Position numbers and translations under genes: made by a program | Notes under the pieces: model-generated | Database searches by the model: none | What the model was told of the DNA's origin: nothing | What the model saw: only the letters and a program-made list of their open reading frames with translations | Part shown: positions 48,067 to 57,256 of the stretch, one piece after another | How positions within the stretch are numbered: position 1 is the first letter of the stretch | How the letters are laid out: each line of letters starts with the position of its first letter | Assembly (NCBI RefSeq): GCF_037996645.1 | Contig: NZ_JBBMXV010000002.1 | Location: 492,637 to 556,636, forward strand | Source: Halalkalicoccus tibetensis | Lineage (GTDB): Archaea; Halobacteriota; Halobacteria; Halobacteriales; Halalkalicoccaceae | Direction of reading: 5' to 3' | Length of the DNA stretch: 64,000 nt

Positions 48067-49322
48067 CGGCCCTCCACCTCCGGTTCGGGCTCCTCGGCCG
48101 CGTCGTGCTCCGGCCGTTCGGAATCGACGGCCCCGGTCGATCCGTTTCCGTCCTCGAAGTAGCCATCGGGCAGCGCCCGCGCCTCGTCGTACTCCGTCTC
48201 GGCGAGCACGCAGCGTACCTGGTGTTCGCCCGAGCCCTCCGCGTCGTACTCCGGCGGGTGGGAGAGACACTCCTCCATCGCCTTCGGGCAGCGATCGGCG
48301 AAGTAGCAGCGATCGCCCATCTCGTGGTCGAGCAGGCTCGGGACGTTGCCCGGAATGGGTTCGAGGCGGCCGGCCGCTCCTTGGAGGTCGGGAACGCTCC
48401 CGAGCAGCCCCTCGGTGTAGGGGTGGACGTGGTCGTCGAAGACGTCCCCCAGGGTGCCCCGCTCGACGATCTCGCCGGCGTACATCACGCCGACGCGGTC
48501 GCACATCCGGGCGACGACGCCGAGGTTGTGCGTGATCAGCAGGATCGTCATGTCGGTCTCGGCCTGGAGGTCGGCGAGCAGGTCGAGGATCTGGGCCTGG
48601 ATCGTCACGTCGAGCGCCGTCGTCGGCTCGTCGGCGATCAGCACGTCGGGCTCGCCCGCGAGCGCCTGGGCGATCATCGCGCGCTGGAGCATCCCGCCCG
48701 AATACTCGTGGGGGTACTCCTCGGCGCGCTTCGCGGGGTCGGGGATGCCGACCATCTCCAGCAGCTCGACCGCGCGGTCGCGGCTCTCGCTCGAGACGTA
48801 GCGTTTCGAGGGCATGAGCGTCGAGAGCGCGTACGAACCGAGCGAGTACTCCGCGGACGTCGTCCGCGCGCGGGTCGAACGCGGGTTCGCGCTGGCGCGG
48901 CGCTGGACCTCCGCGGCCTCCGCGAGCTGTTCGCCGACCGTCAGGCTCGGGTTGAAGCTGCTCATCGGGTCCTGGAAGATCATGCTGAACGACGAGCCAC
49001 GCAGCGACCGGCGGACCGCCTCGGGCACCGAGAGCAGGTCGACGAACTCGCCGTCGACGGCCTCGGGGTGGTCCTCGCGGACCGCCGCGGCCAGATCGGC
49101 GTCGCGATAGCGGATCGCGCCCTCGGTGATCCGGCCCGGCGAGTCGATCAGGTCCATCACCGAGCGGGCGGTGACGCTCTTCCCGGAGCCGCTCTCGCCG
49201 ACGATCCCGAAGACCTCGCCGCGCTCGATTCGCAGGTCGAGGTCCTCGACGGCGTTGACCTGGCCCTGCTCGGTGAAGAAACGCGTCGAGATCCCCTCGA
49301 CGCGGAGGACGTCCTCGGCCAT
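48063..49322 (-). CDS. Dipeptide/oligopeptide ABC transporter ATP-binding protein (OppD-type)
   Basis: The 419-residue ATPase has Walker [22 protein letters not shown]-loop [20 protein letters not shown], and signature [20 protein letters not shown]. Walker B is [20 protein letters not shown], and the H-loop is [16 protein letters not shown]. Between the Q-loop and signature is an insert of about 35 extra residues ([20 protein letters not shown] and on). The Cys cap is [20 protein letters not shown] with QVRC. An acidic tail follows. It pairs with the OppF-type gene downstream. Confidence 0.94.
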   Translation of the reverse strand: MAEDVLRVEGISTRFFTEQGQVNAVEDLDLRIERGEVFGIVGESGSGKSVTARSVMDLIDSPGRITEGAIRYRDADLAAAVREDHPEAVDGEFVDLLSVPEAVRRSLRGSSFSMIFQDPMSSFNPSLTVGEQLAEAAEVQRRASANPRSTRARTTSAEYSLGSYALSTLMPSKRYVSSESRDRAVELLEMVGIPDPAKRAEEYPHEYSGGMLQRAMIAQALAGEPDVLIADEPTTALDVTIQAQILDLLADLQAETDMTILLITHNLGVVARMCDRVGVMYAGEIVERGTLGDVFDDHVHPYTEGLLGSVPDLQGAAGRLEPIPGNVPSLLDHEMGDRCYFADRCPKAMEECLSHPPEYDAEGSGEHQVRCVLAETEYDEARALPDGYFEDGNGSTGAVDSERPEHDAAEEPEPEVEGR

Positions 49323-49323
49323 C

Positions 49324-50334
49324 TCAGACACCCCCCTCCCCGCCGATGTTCGGGTCCAGCGAGTCGCGAAGCCAGTCGCCCAGCAGGTTGATGCTGACCA
49401 CCGCCAGCAGGATCGCGATCCCGGGGATGGTGGCGATCCACCAGGCGGTCGCGAGGTAGTCCTGGCCCTGCTGGATCTCGTAGCCCCACGAGAGGGTCGT
49501 CCCCGAGAAGCCCAGATACGACAGCGAGCTCTCGAGCAGGATGATCGCGGCGACCTGGATCGTCGCCAGCACGATGATCGGCGTGAGGCTGTTGGGCAGA
49601 ACGTGCTTGAACAGGATCGTCCAGTTGCTGGCTCCGAGACTTCTCGCGGCCTTGACGTACTCCTCGCCGCGGATCGAGAGCGCCTCGCCGCGGGCAACCC
49701 GGGCGAACCAGACCCAGTTGACCAGCGCGACGACCAGCGTCACCGTCCCCGGGAGGATCGCGTTCTCGGGCATCCCCTCGGCGAAGCCCGCCCTGACGAT
49801 CGGGTCGGGGATGAGCTGCGTGCCCGCGCCGAAGACGCCGATCAGCGCGATCGCGAGCACCAGCGACGGGAAGGCGAGCATGACGTCGGCGGCCCGCATC
49901 ATGGCGTCGTCGACCCGGCCGCTGTAGTAGCCCGATATCAGCCCGTAGGGGACGCCGAACAGCGTCGCCAGCCCGGTCCCGATCACCCCGACGAGCAGCG
50001 AGGTGCGCGCGCCGAACAGCACCCGCGAGTAGACGTCCTGGCCGATGTTGTTCGTCCCGAGGTAGTGCTCGGAGCTCGGCTCGACCGTGTAGGAGACCCG
50101 CTCCTGGCCGGTCTCGCCCTCCTCCCAGGTGTGGGTGTCGTGGCTGACCCCCCACGGCGGGTAGGAGTTGCCGTGCTCGTCGAACTGCCCGGTCGTTCCG
50201 GGGTGGTGGGTCGCGAGCACCGGCGCGAACAGTGCCATGAAGACGATGACGACCGCGATCGCGAGCCCGAGCTTCGCGAGCAGGCTCCGGCCGAACTCGC
50301 GTTTCAGGTTGGACTTCAGCCGATCGGAGATCAC
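49324..50334 (-). CDS. Dipeptide/oligopeptide ABC transporter permease (DppC-type)
   Basis: The 336-residue permease starts with a cytoplasmic segment and LGLAIAVVIVFMALFAPVLA. A loop follows with LGTNNIGQDVYSRVLFGART, the DppC/OppC hallmark. The EAA loop is EEYVKAARSLGASNWTILFK then HVLPNSL. Five to six spans are expected. It works with DppB, the two ATPases and the binding protein. ATGA overlaps DppB upstream; 1 base separates it from the OppD-type gene. Confidence 0.94.
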   Translation of the reverse strand: MISDRLKSNLKREFGRSLLAKLGLAIAVVIVFMALFAPVLATHHPGTTGQFDEHGNSYPPWGVSHDTHTWEEGETGQERVSYTVEPSSEHYLGTNNIGQDVYSRVLFGARTSLLVGVIGTGLATLFGVPYGLISGYYSGRVDDAMMRAADVMLAFPSLVLAIALIGVFGAGTQLIPDPIVRAGFAEGMPENAILPGTVTLVVALVNWVWFARVARGEALSIRGEEYVKAARSLGASNWTILFKHVLPNSLTPIIVLATIQVAAIILLESSLSYLGFSGTTLSWGYEIQQGQDYLATAWWIATIPGIAILLAVVSINLLGDWLRDSLDPNIGGEGGV

Positions 50335-51320
50335 TCGTCGATCACCCGCGGGTTGAGATAGGCGTACAGCGAGTCGACGACGATGTTGATCAGTACGAAG
50401 CCGACGCCGATGACGATGATGATCCCCTGGATGAGCGGCCAGTCGAGCGTGTAGATCGCGTTGATCAGGCGCAGCCCGAGGCCGGGCCAGGCGAAGACGG
50501 TCTCGGTGATCACCGCCCCGCCGATCAGCGTTCCCAGCTGGAGGCCCAGAACGGTGATGATCGGGATCATGGTGTTTCGCAACACGTGTTTGTACCTGAT
50601 GAGCACCGCCGGCAGCCCCTTGGCCTCCGTCGCGGTGACGTAGGGCTTCCCGAGCTCGTCGACCATCCCACTGCGGGTCAGACGGGTGATCAGCGCCGTG
50701 AAGTAGGTCCCCAGCGCGATCGCCGGCAGCGTGATATGCCGGACCCAGGTGAGCAGCTCGTCGGCGTGCAGCGTCGTCACGAACGTCCCCATCGCCTCGG
50801 CGAAGCCGACGGGGCGCTGGCCCGTCGGGAAGATCCCGAACTGCACCGCGAGCACGAGGATCAGCATGATCCCCAGCCAGAAGTTCGGCGTGCTGATGCC
50901 CACCAGCGAGAACAGCGTCGCGCCGTAGTCGGCGGGCTGGTTGCGCCGGGTCGCGCTGACCACGCCCAGCGGGATCGCGATGACGATCGCGACGACCGTC
51001 GCCGCGACCGCCAGCTCGAGGGTCGCCGGGAGGCGCTGGACGACCAACGGGAGGACGTCCTGGCCCGACTGATAGGAGTAGCCGAAGTCGCCGGTGAGGA
51101 TCCCCCCGAGATAGTCTGCGTACTGTACGTACAGCGGCTCGTTGAGCCCGAGTTCCTCGCGGATCCGCTCGCGGAGCTCGGGGCTGGCCGCCGGGTCGAC
51201 GATCAGGTTGACCGGATCGCCCGGCGAGGCCGCCCGAAGGGCGAACGTCCCCGTGATGACCCCCCAGACGACGATCACCCCCTGTAGTATCCGTTTGCTC
51301 AGAAACTTCCCGAATGACAT
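50331..51320 (-). CDS. Dipeptide/oligopeptide ABC transporter permease (DppB-type)
   Basis: The 329-residue permease starts KFLSKRILQGVIVVWGVITG. Next come FALRAASPGDPVNLIVDPAA, ELGLNEPLYVQYADYLGGIL and GDFGYSYQSGQDVLPLVVQR, the DppB/OppB periplasmic signature. The EAA loop is PYVTATEAKGLPAVLIRYKH. TETVFAWPGLGLRLINAIYT near the C-terminus is also typical. It follows the binding protein by 52 bases and is coupled to DppC by ATGA. Confidence 0.94.
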   Translation of the reverse strand: MSFGKFLSKRILQGVIVVWGVITGTFALRAASPGDPVNLIVDPAASPELRERIREELGLNEPLYVQYADYLGGILTGDFGYSYQSGQDVLPLVVQRLPATLELAVAATVVAIVIAIPLGVVSATRRNQPADYGATLFSLVGISTPNFWLGIMLILVLAVQFGIFPTGQRPVGFAEAMGTFVTTLHADELLTWVRHITLPAIALGTYFTALITRLTRSGMVDELGKPYVTATEAKGLPAVLIRYKHVLRNTMIPIITVLGLQLGTLIGGAVITETVFAWPGLGLRLINAIYTLDWPLIQGIIIVIGVGFVLINIVVDSLYAYLNPRVIDE

Positions 51321-51372
51321 CGAAGTGTGCGAACCGTATCAGTTGATCAGCAATACGTTTTCGATCCCGGGG

Positions 51373-52938
51373 CTACAGCCCCATCTCGTCGATGTAGATG
51401 CTTTCGTCCTGACGGGGCTCCCATTCGAGGTCGTCGCGGACGCCGTAGATGCTCTCCTCGAGATGGAGGAACACCCACGGGGCCTCCTCGCGGAGGTCGG
51501 CGTTGATCCCCTGGAGCAGCGCCTCGCGCTCGTCCTCGTCGTCCTCCTGCTGGCTCTCGATCAGGCGCTCCTCGAGCTCCTCGTCGCGGAAGTTGAACTG
51601 CCCGCCGCCGCTGGTGAACCACGGCGAGAGCCCGTAGTCCGAGTCGCCCGTCGGGTTGCCCCACCCGATCAGGAAGAAGGGGATCTCCTCGAAGTCGGGC
51701 CCCTCGCCCGCGGCGTCGGAGATCTGGTCGAACGGGACCGTCTCGAAGTCACAGGAGACGTTCCCGAGCTGGTCGATCTGGTCGGCGGCGGTCTGGGCGA
51801 CCTCGGCGTCGTTCAGGTACCGGCCCTCCATCGACTGGAGGGTGATCTCCTCGCCGGCGTAGCCGCTCTCCTCGATCAGCTCCTCGGCGAGCTCCTGGTC
51901 CTGCTCGTAGGGGTCGAGCTCGGGGTTGTAGCCGAACAGCCCCTCCGGGATGGGCTGGGTCATCGGCGCGCCGAACCCGCCGAGCACGCTGTCGATGATC
52001 CCCTCGTTGTCGACGGCGTAGTTCAGCGCCTGGCGGAACTCCTGGCTGTCGAACGGCTCGACCTCGTTCTTCATCACGAGGAAGATGTTCCGGAAGCTGG
52101 TGACGTTGCGGACCTCGATCCCGTCCTCGGTGTCGACGGTCTCGACGTCCGTCGGCGGGACGTTGACCACGAGGTCGCTCTCGTCGGCCTGGAGCCCGCC
52201 GACCCGCGAGCTCGACTCGGCCGCGGCGTTGAACCGGACCGTCTCGAAGGCGGGTTCGTCGCCCCAGTAGTCGTCGAAGCGGGTGTAGACCGCCTGGACG
52301 CCCGACTCGTACTCCTCGAGCTGGTAGGGGCCGGTGCCGTTCATCTCGCCATCGACCGGCTGGTCCTGGCCCTCCATCCACTCCTCGTTGACCGCCCGCG
52401 CGAAGTTCGCGAGCTGGAACTCCGCGAGCGACTCGGCGGCGCTATGCTCGACGAGCACCGTGGTGTCGCCGTCGGCCTCGGCGCCCTCGATGGCGGTCAT
52501 GCCGGCGACCTGGTCGCTGACGATGCCGACGTCCTCGTCGATCTGGCGGTTGATCGTGTAGGCGACGTCGCTCGCGACCAGCTCCTCGCCCTCGTGGAAG
52601 ACGACGTCGTCGCGGATCGTCAGCTCGACGACCCCGTCCTCGGGGTGCTCCCAGTCGGTGACGACCCGCTCCTCGATCTCGCCGTCGTCGGTCACGTTGA
52701 AGAGCGGCTCGTAGACCTGATCCAGGACGTTGTAGTACGGCGTCGCATTGTGGTCGTTCGGGTCGGTGTTCTCGATGAACTCCCCCTGGGTGACGACGAA
52801 CTCCTCGACCTCGTCCTCGTCGTCGCCGTCCCCGCCCAGACAGCCGGCGGTCGCCGTGATCCCCGCGGATGCGACGCCCGTCCCGAGCAGCTGCAGCATC
52901 CGTCGACGTCCCACCGATCGTTTGCGGTTACTTCGCAT
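51373..52938 (-). CDS. Dipeptide/oligopeptide ABC transporter substrate-binding lipoprotein (Tat)
   Basis: The 521-residue protein starts with a twin-arginine signal (VGRRRMLQLLGTGVASAGI) and lipobox TAGC, so it is a Tat-exported lipoprotein, as usual in haloarchaea. A disordered GGDGDDEDEVEEF linker follows. The family core has DREGPL-like VLDQVYEPLFNVTDDGEIEE, VELTIRDDVVFHEGEELVAS, and a C-terminal QFNFRDEELEERLIESQQED. It leads the operon (binding protein, DppB, DppC, OppD, OppF). TATTAATA 27 bases upstream and an inverted repeat near 53013-53035 are its control region. Peptide, nickel or sugar could be the cargo. Confidence 0.93.
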   Translation of the reverse strand: MRSNRKRSVGRRRMLQLLGTGVASAGITATAGCLGGDGDDEDEVEEFVVTQGEFIENTDPNDHNATPYYNVLDQVYEPLFNVTDDGEIEERVVTDWEHPEDGVVELTIRDDVVFHEGEELVASDVAYTINRQIDEDVGIVSDQVAGMTAIEGAEADGDTTVLVEHSAAESLAEFQLANFARAVNEEWMEGQDQPVDGEMNGTGPYQLEEYESGVQAVYTRFDDYWGDEPAFETVRFNAAAESSSRVGGLQADESDLVVNVPPTDVETVDTEDGIEVRNVTSFRNIFLVMKNEVEPFDSQEFRQALNYAVDNEGIIDSVLGGFGAPMTQPIPEGLFGYNPELDPYEQDQELAEELIEESGYAGEEITLQSMEGRYLNDAEVAQTAADQIDQLGNVSCDFETVPFDQISDAAGEGPDFEEIPFFLIGWGNPTGDSDYGLSPWFTSGGGQFNFRDEELEERLIESQQEDDEDEREALLQGINADLREEAPWVFLHLEESIYGVRDDLEWEPRQDESIYIDEMGL

Positions 52939-52960
52939 GACCTGTTGGAATCAGTGTTGG

Positions 52961-52968
52961 TATTAATA
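52961..52968 (-). promoter_or_regulatory. TATA box for the ABC transporter operon
   Basis: TATTAATA (a palindrome on both strands) is centred 27 bases before the ATG at 52938, giving a leaderless mRNA. Confidence 0.65.
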
Positions 52969-53012
52969 TGTGTTGGTACGCGAACGACCGCCGACCGGAT
53001 CCAGCGATGGAC

Positions 53013-53035
53013 TATATGGCACTCTAGTGCATATA
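53013..53035. promoter_or_regulatory. Inverted repeat upstream of the ABC transporter operon
   Basis: The arms TATATGGCACT and AGTGCATATA flank a 2-base centre. They match except for one extra G. The repeat is AT-rich at the ends and sits about 45 bases upstream of the operon's TATA box, a usual place for an activator or repressor. A second near-palindrome, ATGGATATCTAT, adjoins it at 53036-53047. The site's protein is unknown. Confidence 0.6.
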
Positions 53036-53079
53036 AATGGATATCTATGAACCAGTTCGCGCCTCGGGTGTGCGGACGG

Positions 53080-53817
53080 TCAGACGTCCTCCGGCAGCCA
53101 GCCGCCCGAGACCTCGAGGTTCGCGCCACTGATGTAGTCGCTTCCCTCCTCGAGGAAGGTGAAGACCGCCTGGACGACGTCCTCGAAGCTCGCCGGACGG
53201 TCGCGAGGGAGTTCGTCGGGGAACTCGTCGGAGTTCTCGATCACGTAGGGGGAGACGGCGTTGACGGTGATTCCATCGGACTCGGTGTCGGCGGCGAGCA
53301 TCCGGGTGAACTGCAGCACGCTCGTCTTCGCCATGAAGTAGGGGGCGTTCTTGGGGTTGGTCAGTCCCTTCTCGGCGGAGGCGTAGCCGACGTTGACGAT
53401 CCGGCCCCAGCCCCGCTCGCGCATCCCCGGCAGCGCGCGCTTCGAGCAGAGGTAGGTGGCGTTGACGTTGGTCTCCATGACTCGCTGCCAGGTCCCGAAC
53501 TCCATCTCCTCCCAGTGCTGGGGGGCGAACGCGCCGACGTTGTTCACGAGCACGTCGACCGGGCCGAGCGCGTCCTCGACGGTCCCGAAGAGCCGGTCGA
53601 CGGCCCCGGGGTCGGTGACGTCGGCCCGGACCGTCGTCGCCTCCGCGCCCGCCTCGCGGGCGTGTTCGCGGACCTCTCGGGCGGCGCCCTCGCTGGTGTT
53701 GTAGTGGACGGCGACGTCCGCTCCCCGCTCGGCGCAGGCGAGGGTCAACGCGCGCCCGAGGCCGATCGCGCTGCCGGTCACGAGAACGGTCCGCCCCTCC
53801 AGGTCGGGCTCGATCAT
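53080..53817 (-). CDS. SDR-family oxidoreductase (FabG-like)
   Basis: The 245-residue protein has the cofactor loop VLVTGSAIGLGRALTLACAE (TGxxxGxG). VLVNNVGAFAPQHWEEMEFG is the NNxG motif, and RIVNVGYASAEKGL the Ser region. APYFMAKTSVLQFTRMLAAD carries YxxxK. SGANLEVSGGWLPEDV is the family's C-terminus. NAD(P)-linked reduction or oxidation of an unknown alcohol or ketone is expected. Reverse CTATGC at 53840-53845 is a TATA-like patch 26 bases before ATG 53817. It lies upstream of the ABC operon on the same strand, with the repeat between. Confidence 0.93.
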   Translation of the reverse strand: MIEPDLEGRTVLVTGSAIGLGRALTLACAERGADVAVHYNTSEGAAREVREHAREAGAEATTVRADVTDPGAVDRLFGTVEDALGPVDVLVNNVGAFAPQHWEEMEFGTWQRVMETNVNATYLCSKRALPGMRERGWGRIVNVGYASAEKGLTNPKNAPYFMAKTSVLQFTRMLAADTESDGITVNAVSPYVIENSDEFPDELPRDRPASFEDVVQAVFTFLEEGSDYISGANLEVSGGWLPEDV

Positions 53818-53866
53818 GGCCCCGCTTGGCCCCCGGCCGCATAGCCCTTGTCGATGTCGACCCATG

Positions 53867-53873
53867 TTTATAA
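53867..53873 (+). promoter_or_regulatory. TATA box for the USP gene at 53897
   Basis: TTTATAA is centred 27 bases before the ATG at 53897. This is close to the archaeal TATA consensus and decides the start. Confidence 0.7.
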
Positions 53874-53896
53874 CTGCGGGGCGTGTACGGGGCGAT

Positions 53897-54343
53897 ATGG
53901 CGATCGAAACCATCCTACTGGCGATCGGACAGGAGGACGAAGACCGGGCCAAGCGCCTGGCCGAGACCGTGATCGACGTCGCGGAGCCGACGGGCGCGAC
54001 CGTGATCCTCTCGCACGTCTTCACCGACCGGGAGTTCGACCAGGTGGTCGACCGGCTCGACTTCGACGCGAGCGACAGCCCCGACCCGAGCGACGTCGCC
54101 TCGCGACACGTGACGACTCGAACCATCGCCCAGTCGCTCGACGCCGCGGACGTCGACTACGAGATCAGCGGCTCGATCGGCGATCGTGGCGAGACGATCG
54201 TCGAGCTCGCAAAGGAGGTCGACGCCGACCGCGTGATCGTCGGCGGCCGGCGGCGCAGCCCGACCGGCAAGGCCGTCTTCGGCAGCACCGCACAGGAAGT
54301 GATGCTCTCCTCGCCCTGTCCCGTCACGTTCGTCCGGGACTGA
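53897..54343 (+). CDS. Universal stress protein (UspA family)
   Basis: The 148-residue protein starts MAIETILLAIGQEDEDRAKR. The usual ATP-contacting Asp-Gly-Ser is changed to Gly-Gln-Glu. The C-terminal VIVGGRRRSPTGKAVFGSTA keeps the complete G-x2-G-x9-G-S loop, followed by CPVTFVRD. The strong TATA box at 53867 fixes the start. It is monocistronic and converges with the acidic PRC-like gene, 3 bases apart. Confidence 0.92.
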   Translation: MAIETILLAIGQEDEDRAKRLAETVIDVAEPTGATVILSHVFTDREFDQVVDRLDFDASDSPDPSDVASRHVTTRTIAQSLDAADVDYEISGSIGDRGETIVELAKEVDADRVIVGGRRRSPTGKAVFGSTAQEVMLSSPCPVTFVRD

Positions 54344-54346
54344 CCC

Positions 54347-55240
54347 TCAGAGCAGGTCGTCCTCGTCCTCGTCGTCACGCCCGAGGTCGGCGTCCTCCTC
54401 GGCCCCGCGGGTCGCGGCCTCGCCCGTCGAGGGCTGGTCCTCGGGGTCGGCCTCCGACTCGGGGTCCAGCTCCCCGGCCGTCTCCCGGACGTCCTCCGCA
54501 TCGCGTGGCTCCTCGGGGACCGGGTCCTGGACGTCCTCCTCGCCGCGAGGGGCGTCGGTCTGGGCGTCCTGGACGTCGCCACGTCCGGGGGTGTCCTCGG
54601 TAGCCGGCGGGCGCTCGTTGGCGTCGCGACCCTCCATCCCGCCGACGTCGTCGGGGTCGGGGTCGTCGCCGGCGGGGACGCCCATCTCATCGGCGGCGTC
54701 GTCCTCGCTTCGCTCGGAGACCCCTTCGTCGCCCATGGCGCCCGCGCCGCCCTCGTCGATCGTCCGCTCGTCGGTGACGTCGCCCGCGTCGTCCATCTCG
54801 GCGGCGGTCTCGTCGCCCGAGATGTCGCCGTCGACGGGGTCGTCGTCTCGCTCCTCCGGCGGGAGGTCGTCGCGGTCGGTCGTGGCGTTCTCCTCGTGGC
54901 CCGTCCCGGTGCCCGTATCGCCCGCGATCGTCGAGCCCGCGGCGGCGTCGCCCTCCGAGACGTCCTCGGTGTCGACGGCGGTCGCGGCGGGGTCGTCGGC
55001 CGCCAGATGGATCGTGTCGTCGGTGATCTCCGCGACGTGCGAGCCCTCGATGGTCTGGGTGTCCTCGGTGTCCCCCCAGCCCAGCGTCGCCTTGAGGCTG
55101 TCGGTGAGCCCGGGGTCGCTCTCGACGTGGATCGTCCCCCCCTCGACGGCGCTGACGATGCCGATCCGCTCGCCGGTCGAGTCGACCACGTTCTTCCCCT
55201 CGTCGTCCTCGGTCGGTCGGGTCCGGTCGTCGGTTGCCAT
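54347..55240 (-). CDS. PRC-barrel-like N-domain with long acidic low-complexity tail
   Basis: The 297-residue protein starts with a compact beta domain: EDDEGKNVVDSTGERIGIVS, AVEGGTIHVESDPGLTDSLK, and SHVAEITDDTIHLAAD, the PRC-barrel pattern. From about residue 85 onward it is nearly pure Asp/Glu/Gly/Pro/Thr with no predicted structure. PRC barrels act in RNA processing or membrane contacts; no partner is visible. Reverse TTTTATC at 55265-55271 is 27 bases before the ATG. Confidence 0.83.
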   Translation of the reverse strand: MATDDRTRPTEDDEGKNVVDSTGERIGIVSAVEGGTIHVESDPGLTDSLKATLGWGDTEDTQTIEGSHVAEITDDTIHLAADDPAATAVDTEDVSEGDAAAGSTIAGDTGTGTGHEENATTDRDDLPPEERDDDPVDGDISGDETAAEMDDAGDVTDERTIDEGGAGAMGDEGVSERSEDDAADEMGVPAGDDPDPDDVGGMEGRDANERPPATEDTPGRGDVQDAQTDAPRGEEDVQDPVPEEPRDAEDVRETAGELDPESEADPEDQPSTGEAATRGAEEDADLGRDDEDEDDLL

Positions 55241-55359
55241 ACCCCGAACGAGGGCGCCGAGGGGGATAAAACACGACCCGGACTGTGCATGGATAGCGTA
55301 TCCACCATCAGTTCGTCGAATCTATGCAGTTAAGTGGCGCGCGGGTCGTTTCGGAAGTA

Positions 55360-56337
55360 ATGGCGCACTACGCCGGCGTCGACCTCGGGGCGACGAACAT
55401 CCGGGCGGCGGTCGCCGACGAGCAGGCAGAGATACTGGCGGTCGCCCGGCGTGAGACCCCACAGGGTCCGACGGGGATCGACGTGACCGAGGCCGTCCTT
55501 CGCACCCTCCGGGAAGCCTGCGGATCGGCCGATGTCGACCCCCGGGCGGTCGAGGCGGCCGGGATCGGCAGCTTCGGCCCGTTCGATCTGGCGGCCGGGA
55601 CGATCGAGAGCCCCGCGAACCTCCCCGATACCGTCGAGACGGTCCCGCTGACCGGCCCCGTCGAGGAGCTGATCGGCTCCGAGCGGGTCTACCTCCACAA
55701 CGACACCATCGCGGGCGTCATCGGCGAGCGCTTCCACGCCGAGCGCAACCCCGACGACATGGTGTATCTCACCATCTCCTCGGGGATCGGCGCCGGGGTC
55801 TGCGTCGACGGCAACGTCCTCTCGGGCTGGGACGGCAACGCCGGCGAGGTCGGCCACATGACGATCGACCCCGAGGGACGCCGGACCTGTGGCTGTGGCC
55901 ACGACGGCCACTGGGAGGCGTACTGTTCGGGCAACAACATCCCCGAGTACGCCCGCCTGCTCTACGAGGACGCCCGGGAGATCGACACCGCCCTCCCGAT
56001 CGCCGACCCCGACTTCTCGGCCGTGGACGTCTTCGAGAACGCCGAGAACGACGAGTTCGCGCGCCACGTGATCACGCAGCTCGGCCACTGGAACGCGATG
56101 GGCGTCGCGAACCTCGTCCACGCCTACGCGCCGCTGGTGGTCTACGTCGGGGGCGCGGTCGCGATCAACAACCCCGAACTCACGCTCGACCCCATCCGCG
56201 AGCAGCTCGATGAGATGGTCTTCGTCAACATCCCGCAGATCGAGCTGACGACGCTCGGCGACGACGTCGTGCTCCACGGGGCGATCGCGAGCGCGATGAC
56301 CGGCGGCACCGGTGACCGGGGCCGAATGCGAAGCTGA
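55360..56337 (+). CDS. ROK-family sugar kinase (glucokinase-like)
   Basis: The 325-residue protein starts YAGVDLGATNIRAAVADEQA (phosphate 1 loop). GVIGERFHAERNPDDMVYLT and ISSGIGAGVCVDGNVLSGWD (phosphate 2) follow. GNAGEVGHMTIDPEGRRTCG then CGHDGHWEAYCSG resembles the ROK zinc motif C-x-C-G-x-x-G-C-x-E, with His in place of the third Cys. It phosphorylates glucose or a related sugar with ATP. GTTAAG at 55329-55334 lies about 28 bases before the ATG. The missing Cys is a small departure from the consensus. Confidence 0.92.
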   Translation: MAHYAGVDLGATNIRAAVADEQAEILAVARRETPQGPTGIDVTEAVLRTLREACGSADVDPRAVEAAGIGSFGPFDLAAGTIESPANLPDTVETVPLTGPVEELIGSERVYLHNDTIAGVIGERFHAERNPDDMVYLTISSGIGAGVCVDGNVLSGWDGNAGEVGHMTIDPEGRRTCGCGHDGHWEAYCSGNNIPEYARLLYEDAREIDTALPIADPDFSAVDVFENAENDEFARHVITQLGHWNAMGVANLVHAYAPLVVYVGGAVAINNPELTLDPIREQLDEMVFVNIPQIELTTLGDDVVLHGAIASAMTGGTGDRGRMRS

Positions 56338-56464
56338 GGTCCTGCACCAGGGCTTCGATCGGCGGAACCGGCGATCACGCCCGGATGCGGCCGGAGCTCC
56401 CCCGACGGGGACGGTGGCGGGTGGGACCCAAACCCTTTCGAGTCCTGGCGGCCTAGGTCCGGCA

Positions 56465-56800
56465 ATGAGCACCGACACCGGCGAGCCCGACGACGCCGAG
56501 GACCTCGAGTCCCGGGTCGAGACGTGGCTCGTAAAACAGATGCCGATCATCCAGATGCACGGGGGGACCAGCGCCGTCCGGAAGGCCGAGCCCGGCGGCG
56601 AGGTGATCATCGAGCTGGGCGGGGGCTGTCGGGGCTGTGAGGTCAGCGAGATCACCACCGGCAACATCGAGGCCGAGCTGCTGCAGTGGCCCGAGATAGA
56701 GGAGATAACGGTCCGCGCGCCCGAGAGCGGCGAGAGCCTCGGCGTCGATCAGCCCGAGAGCATCATGGGAATCGACCGCTCGGAGGGCGGGCGGGGCTGA
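56465..56800 (+). CDS. NifU C-terminal-like Fe-S scaffold protein
   Basis: The 111-residue protein has VETWLVKQMPIIQMHGGTSA near the N-terminus and EPGGEVIIELGGGCRGCEVS in the middle. The CxxC pair binds an Fe-S cluster in NifU/Nfu proteins. It is followed by TTGNIEAELLQWPEIEEITV. It would carry or assemble clusters for proteins such as the fdh ferredoxin subunits. CTTTCG at 56435-56440 is about 27 bases before the ATG. It converges directly with sepF, no gap. Confidence 0.92.
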   Translation: MSTDTGEPDDAEDLESRVETWLVKQMPIIQMHGGTSAVRKAEPGGEVIIELGGGCRGCEVSEITTGNIEAELLQWPEIEEITVRAPESGESLGVDQPESIMGIDRSEGGRG

Positions 56801-57175
56801 TCAGCGCCCGAGCTTGCTGCGGTTGACCGAGACGCCCGTCGGCGTGACGATGATCTGGTCGTCGCCCTTCTGGACGATGTCGCCGTTGACCTCGTCGGCG
56901 ACCTGTCGGAGCTCGTCGATGACGTGCTCGACCGTGCTGTCGGTCGTCCGCAGACGAACGATATCGGCGACGACGACGTCGCCGTCGTAGATGGCGTCCT
57001 TGATCGCGATGAGATCGCGCTGGCCGTCGATCTCGGCGATGTGTACCTGCGTGCCCGCCTCGTCGGGGGCCGCCGCGAGGTCGCCGACGTCGACCTCGGC
57101 GTAGTCCTCGACGCTCCGTCCTCGGCTCCGGCGCTGGGTGCCCTGTTCGCCCAGCAGCTTGTCCATAAACCCCAT
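56801..57175 (-). CDS. sepF: Cell division protein SepF (FtsZ membrane anchor)
   Basis: The 124-residue protein begins MGFMDKLLGEQGTQRRSRGR, a short amphipathic membrane-binding helix with basic linker. Then come YAEVDVGDLAAAPDEAGTQV, HIAEIDGQRDLIAIKDAIYD, and DGDVVVADIVRLRTTDSTVE, the archaeal SepF core that binds FtsZ. It ties the FtsZ ring to the membrane. Reverse CTATAC at 57199-57204 is a very clear TATA box 27 bases upstream. It ends next to the NifU-like gene. Confidence 0.94.
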   Translation of the reverse strand: MGFMDKLLGEQGTQRRSRGRSVEDYAEVDVGDLAAAPDEAGTQVHIAEIDGQRDLIAIKDAIYDGDVVVADIVRLRTTDSTVEHVIDELRQVADEVNGDIVQKGDDQIIVTPTGVSVNRSKLGR

Positions 57176-57256
57176 AGCCGAGGGTCCGCCCGGGCGCGTA
57201 TAGTTCTTGCGTCAGACGAGCGAGGGGGTTTTCGTTCTGTGCGACCTACGACCCCT

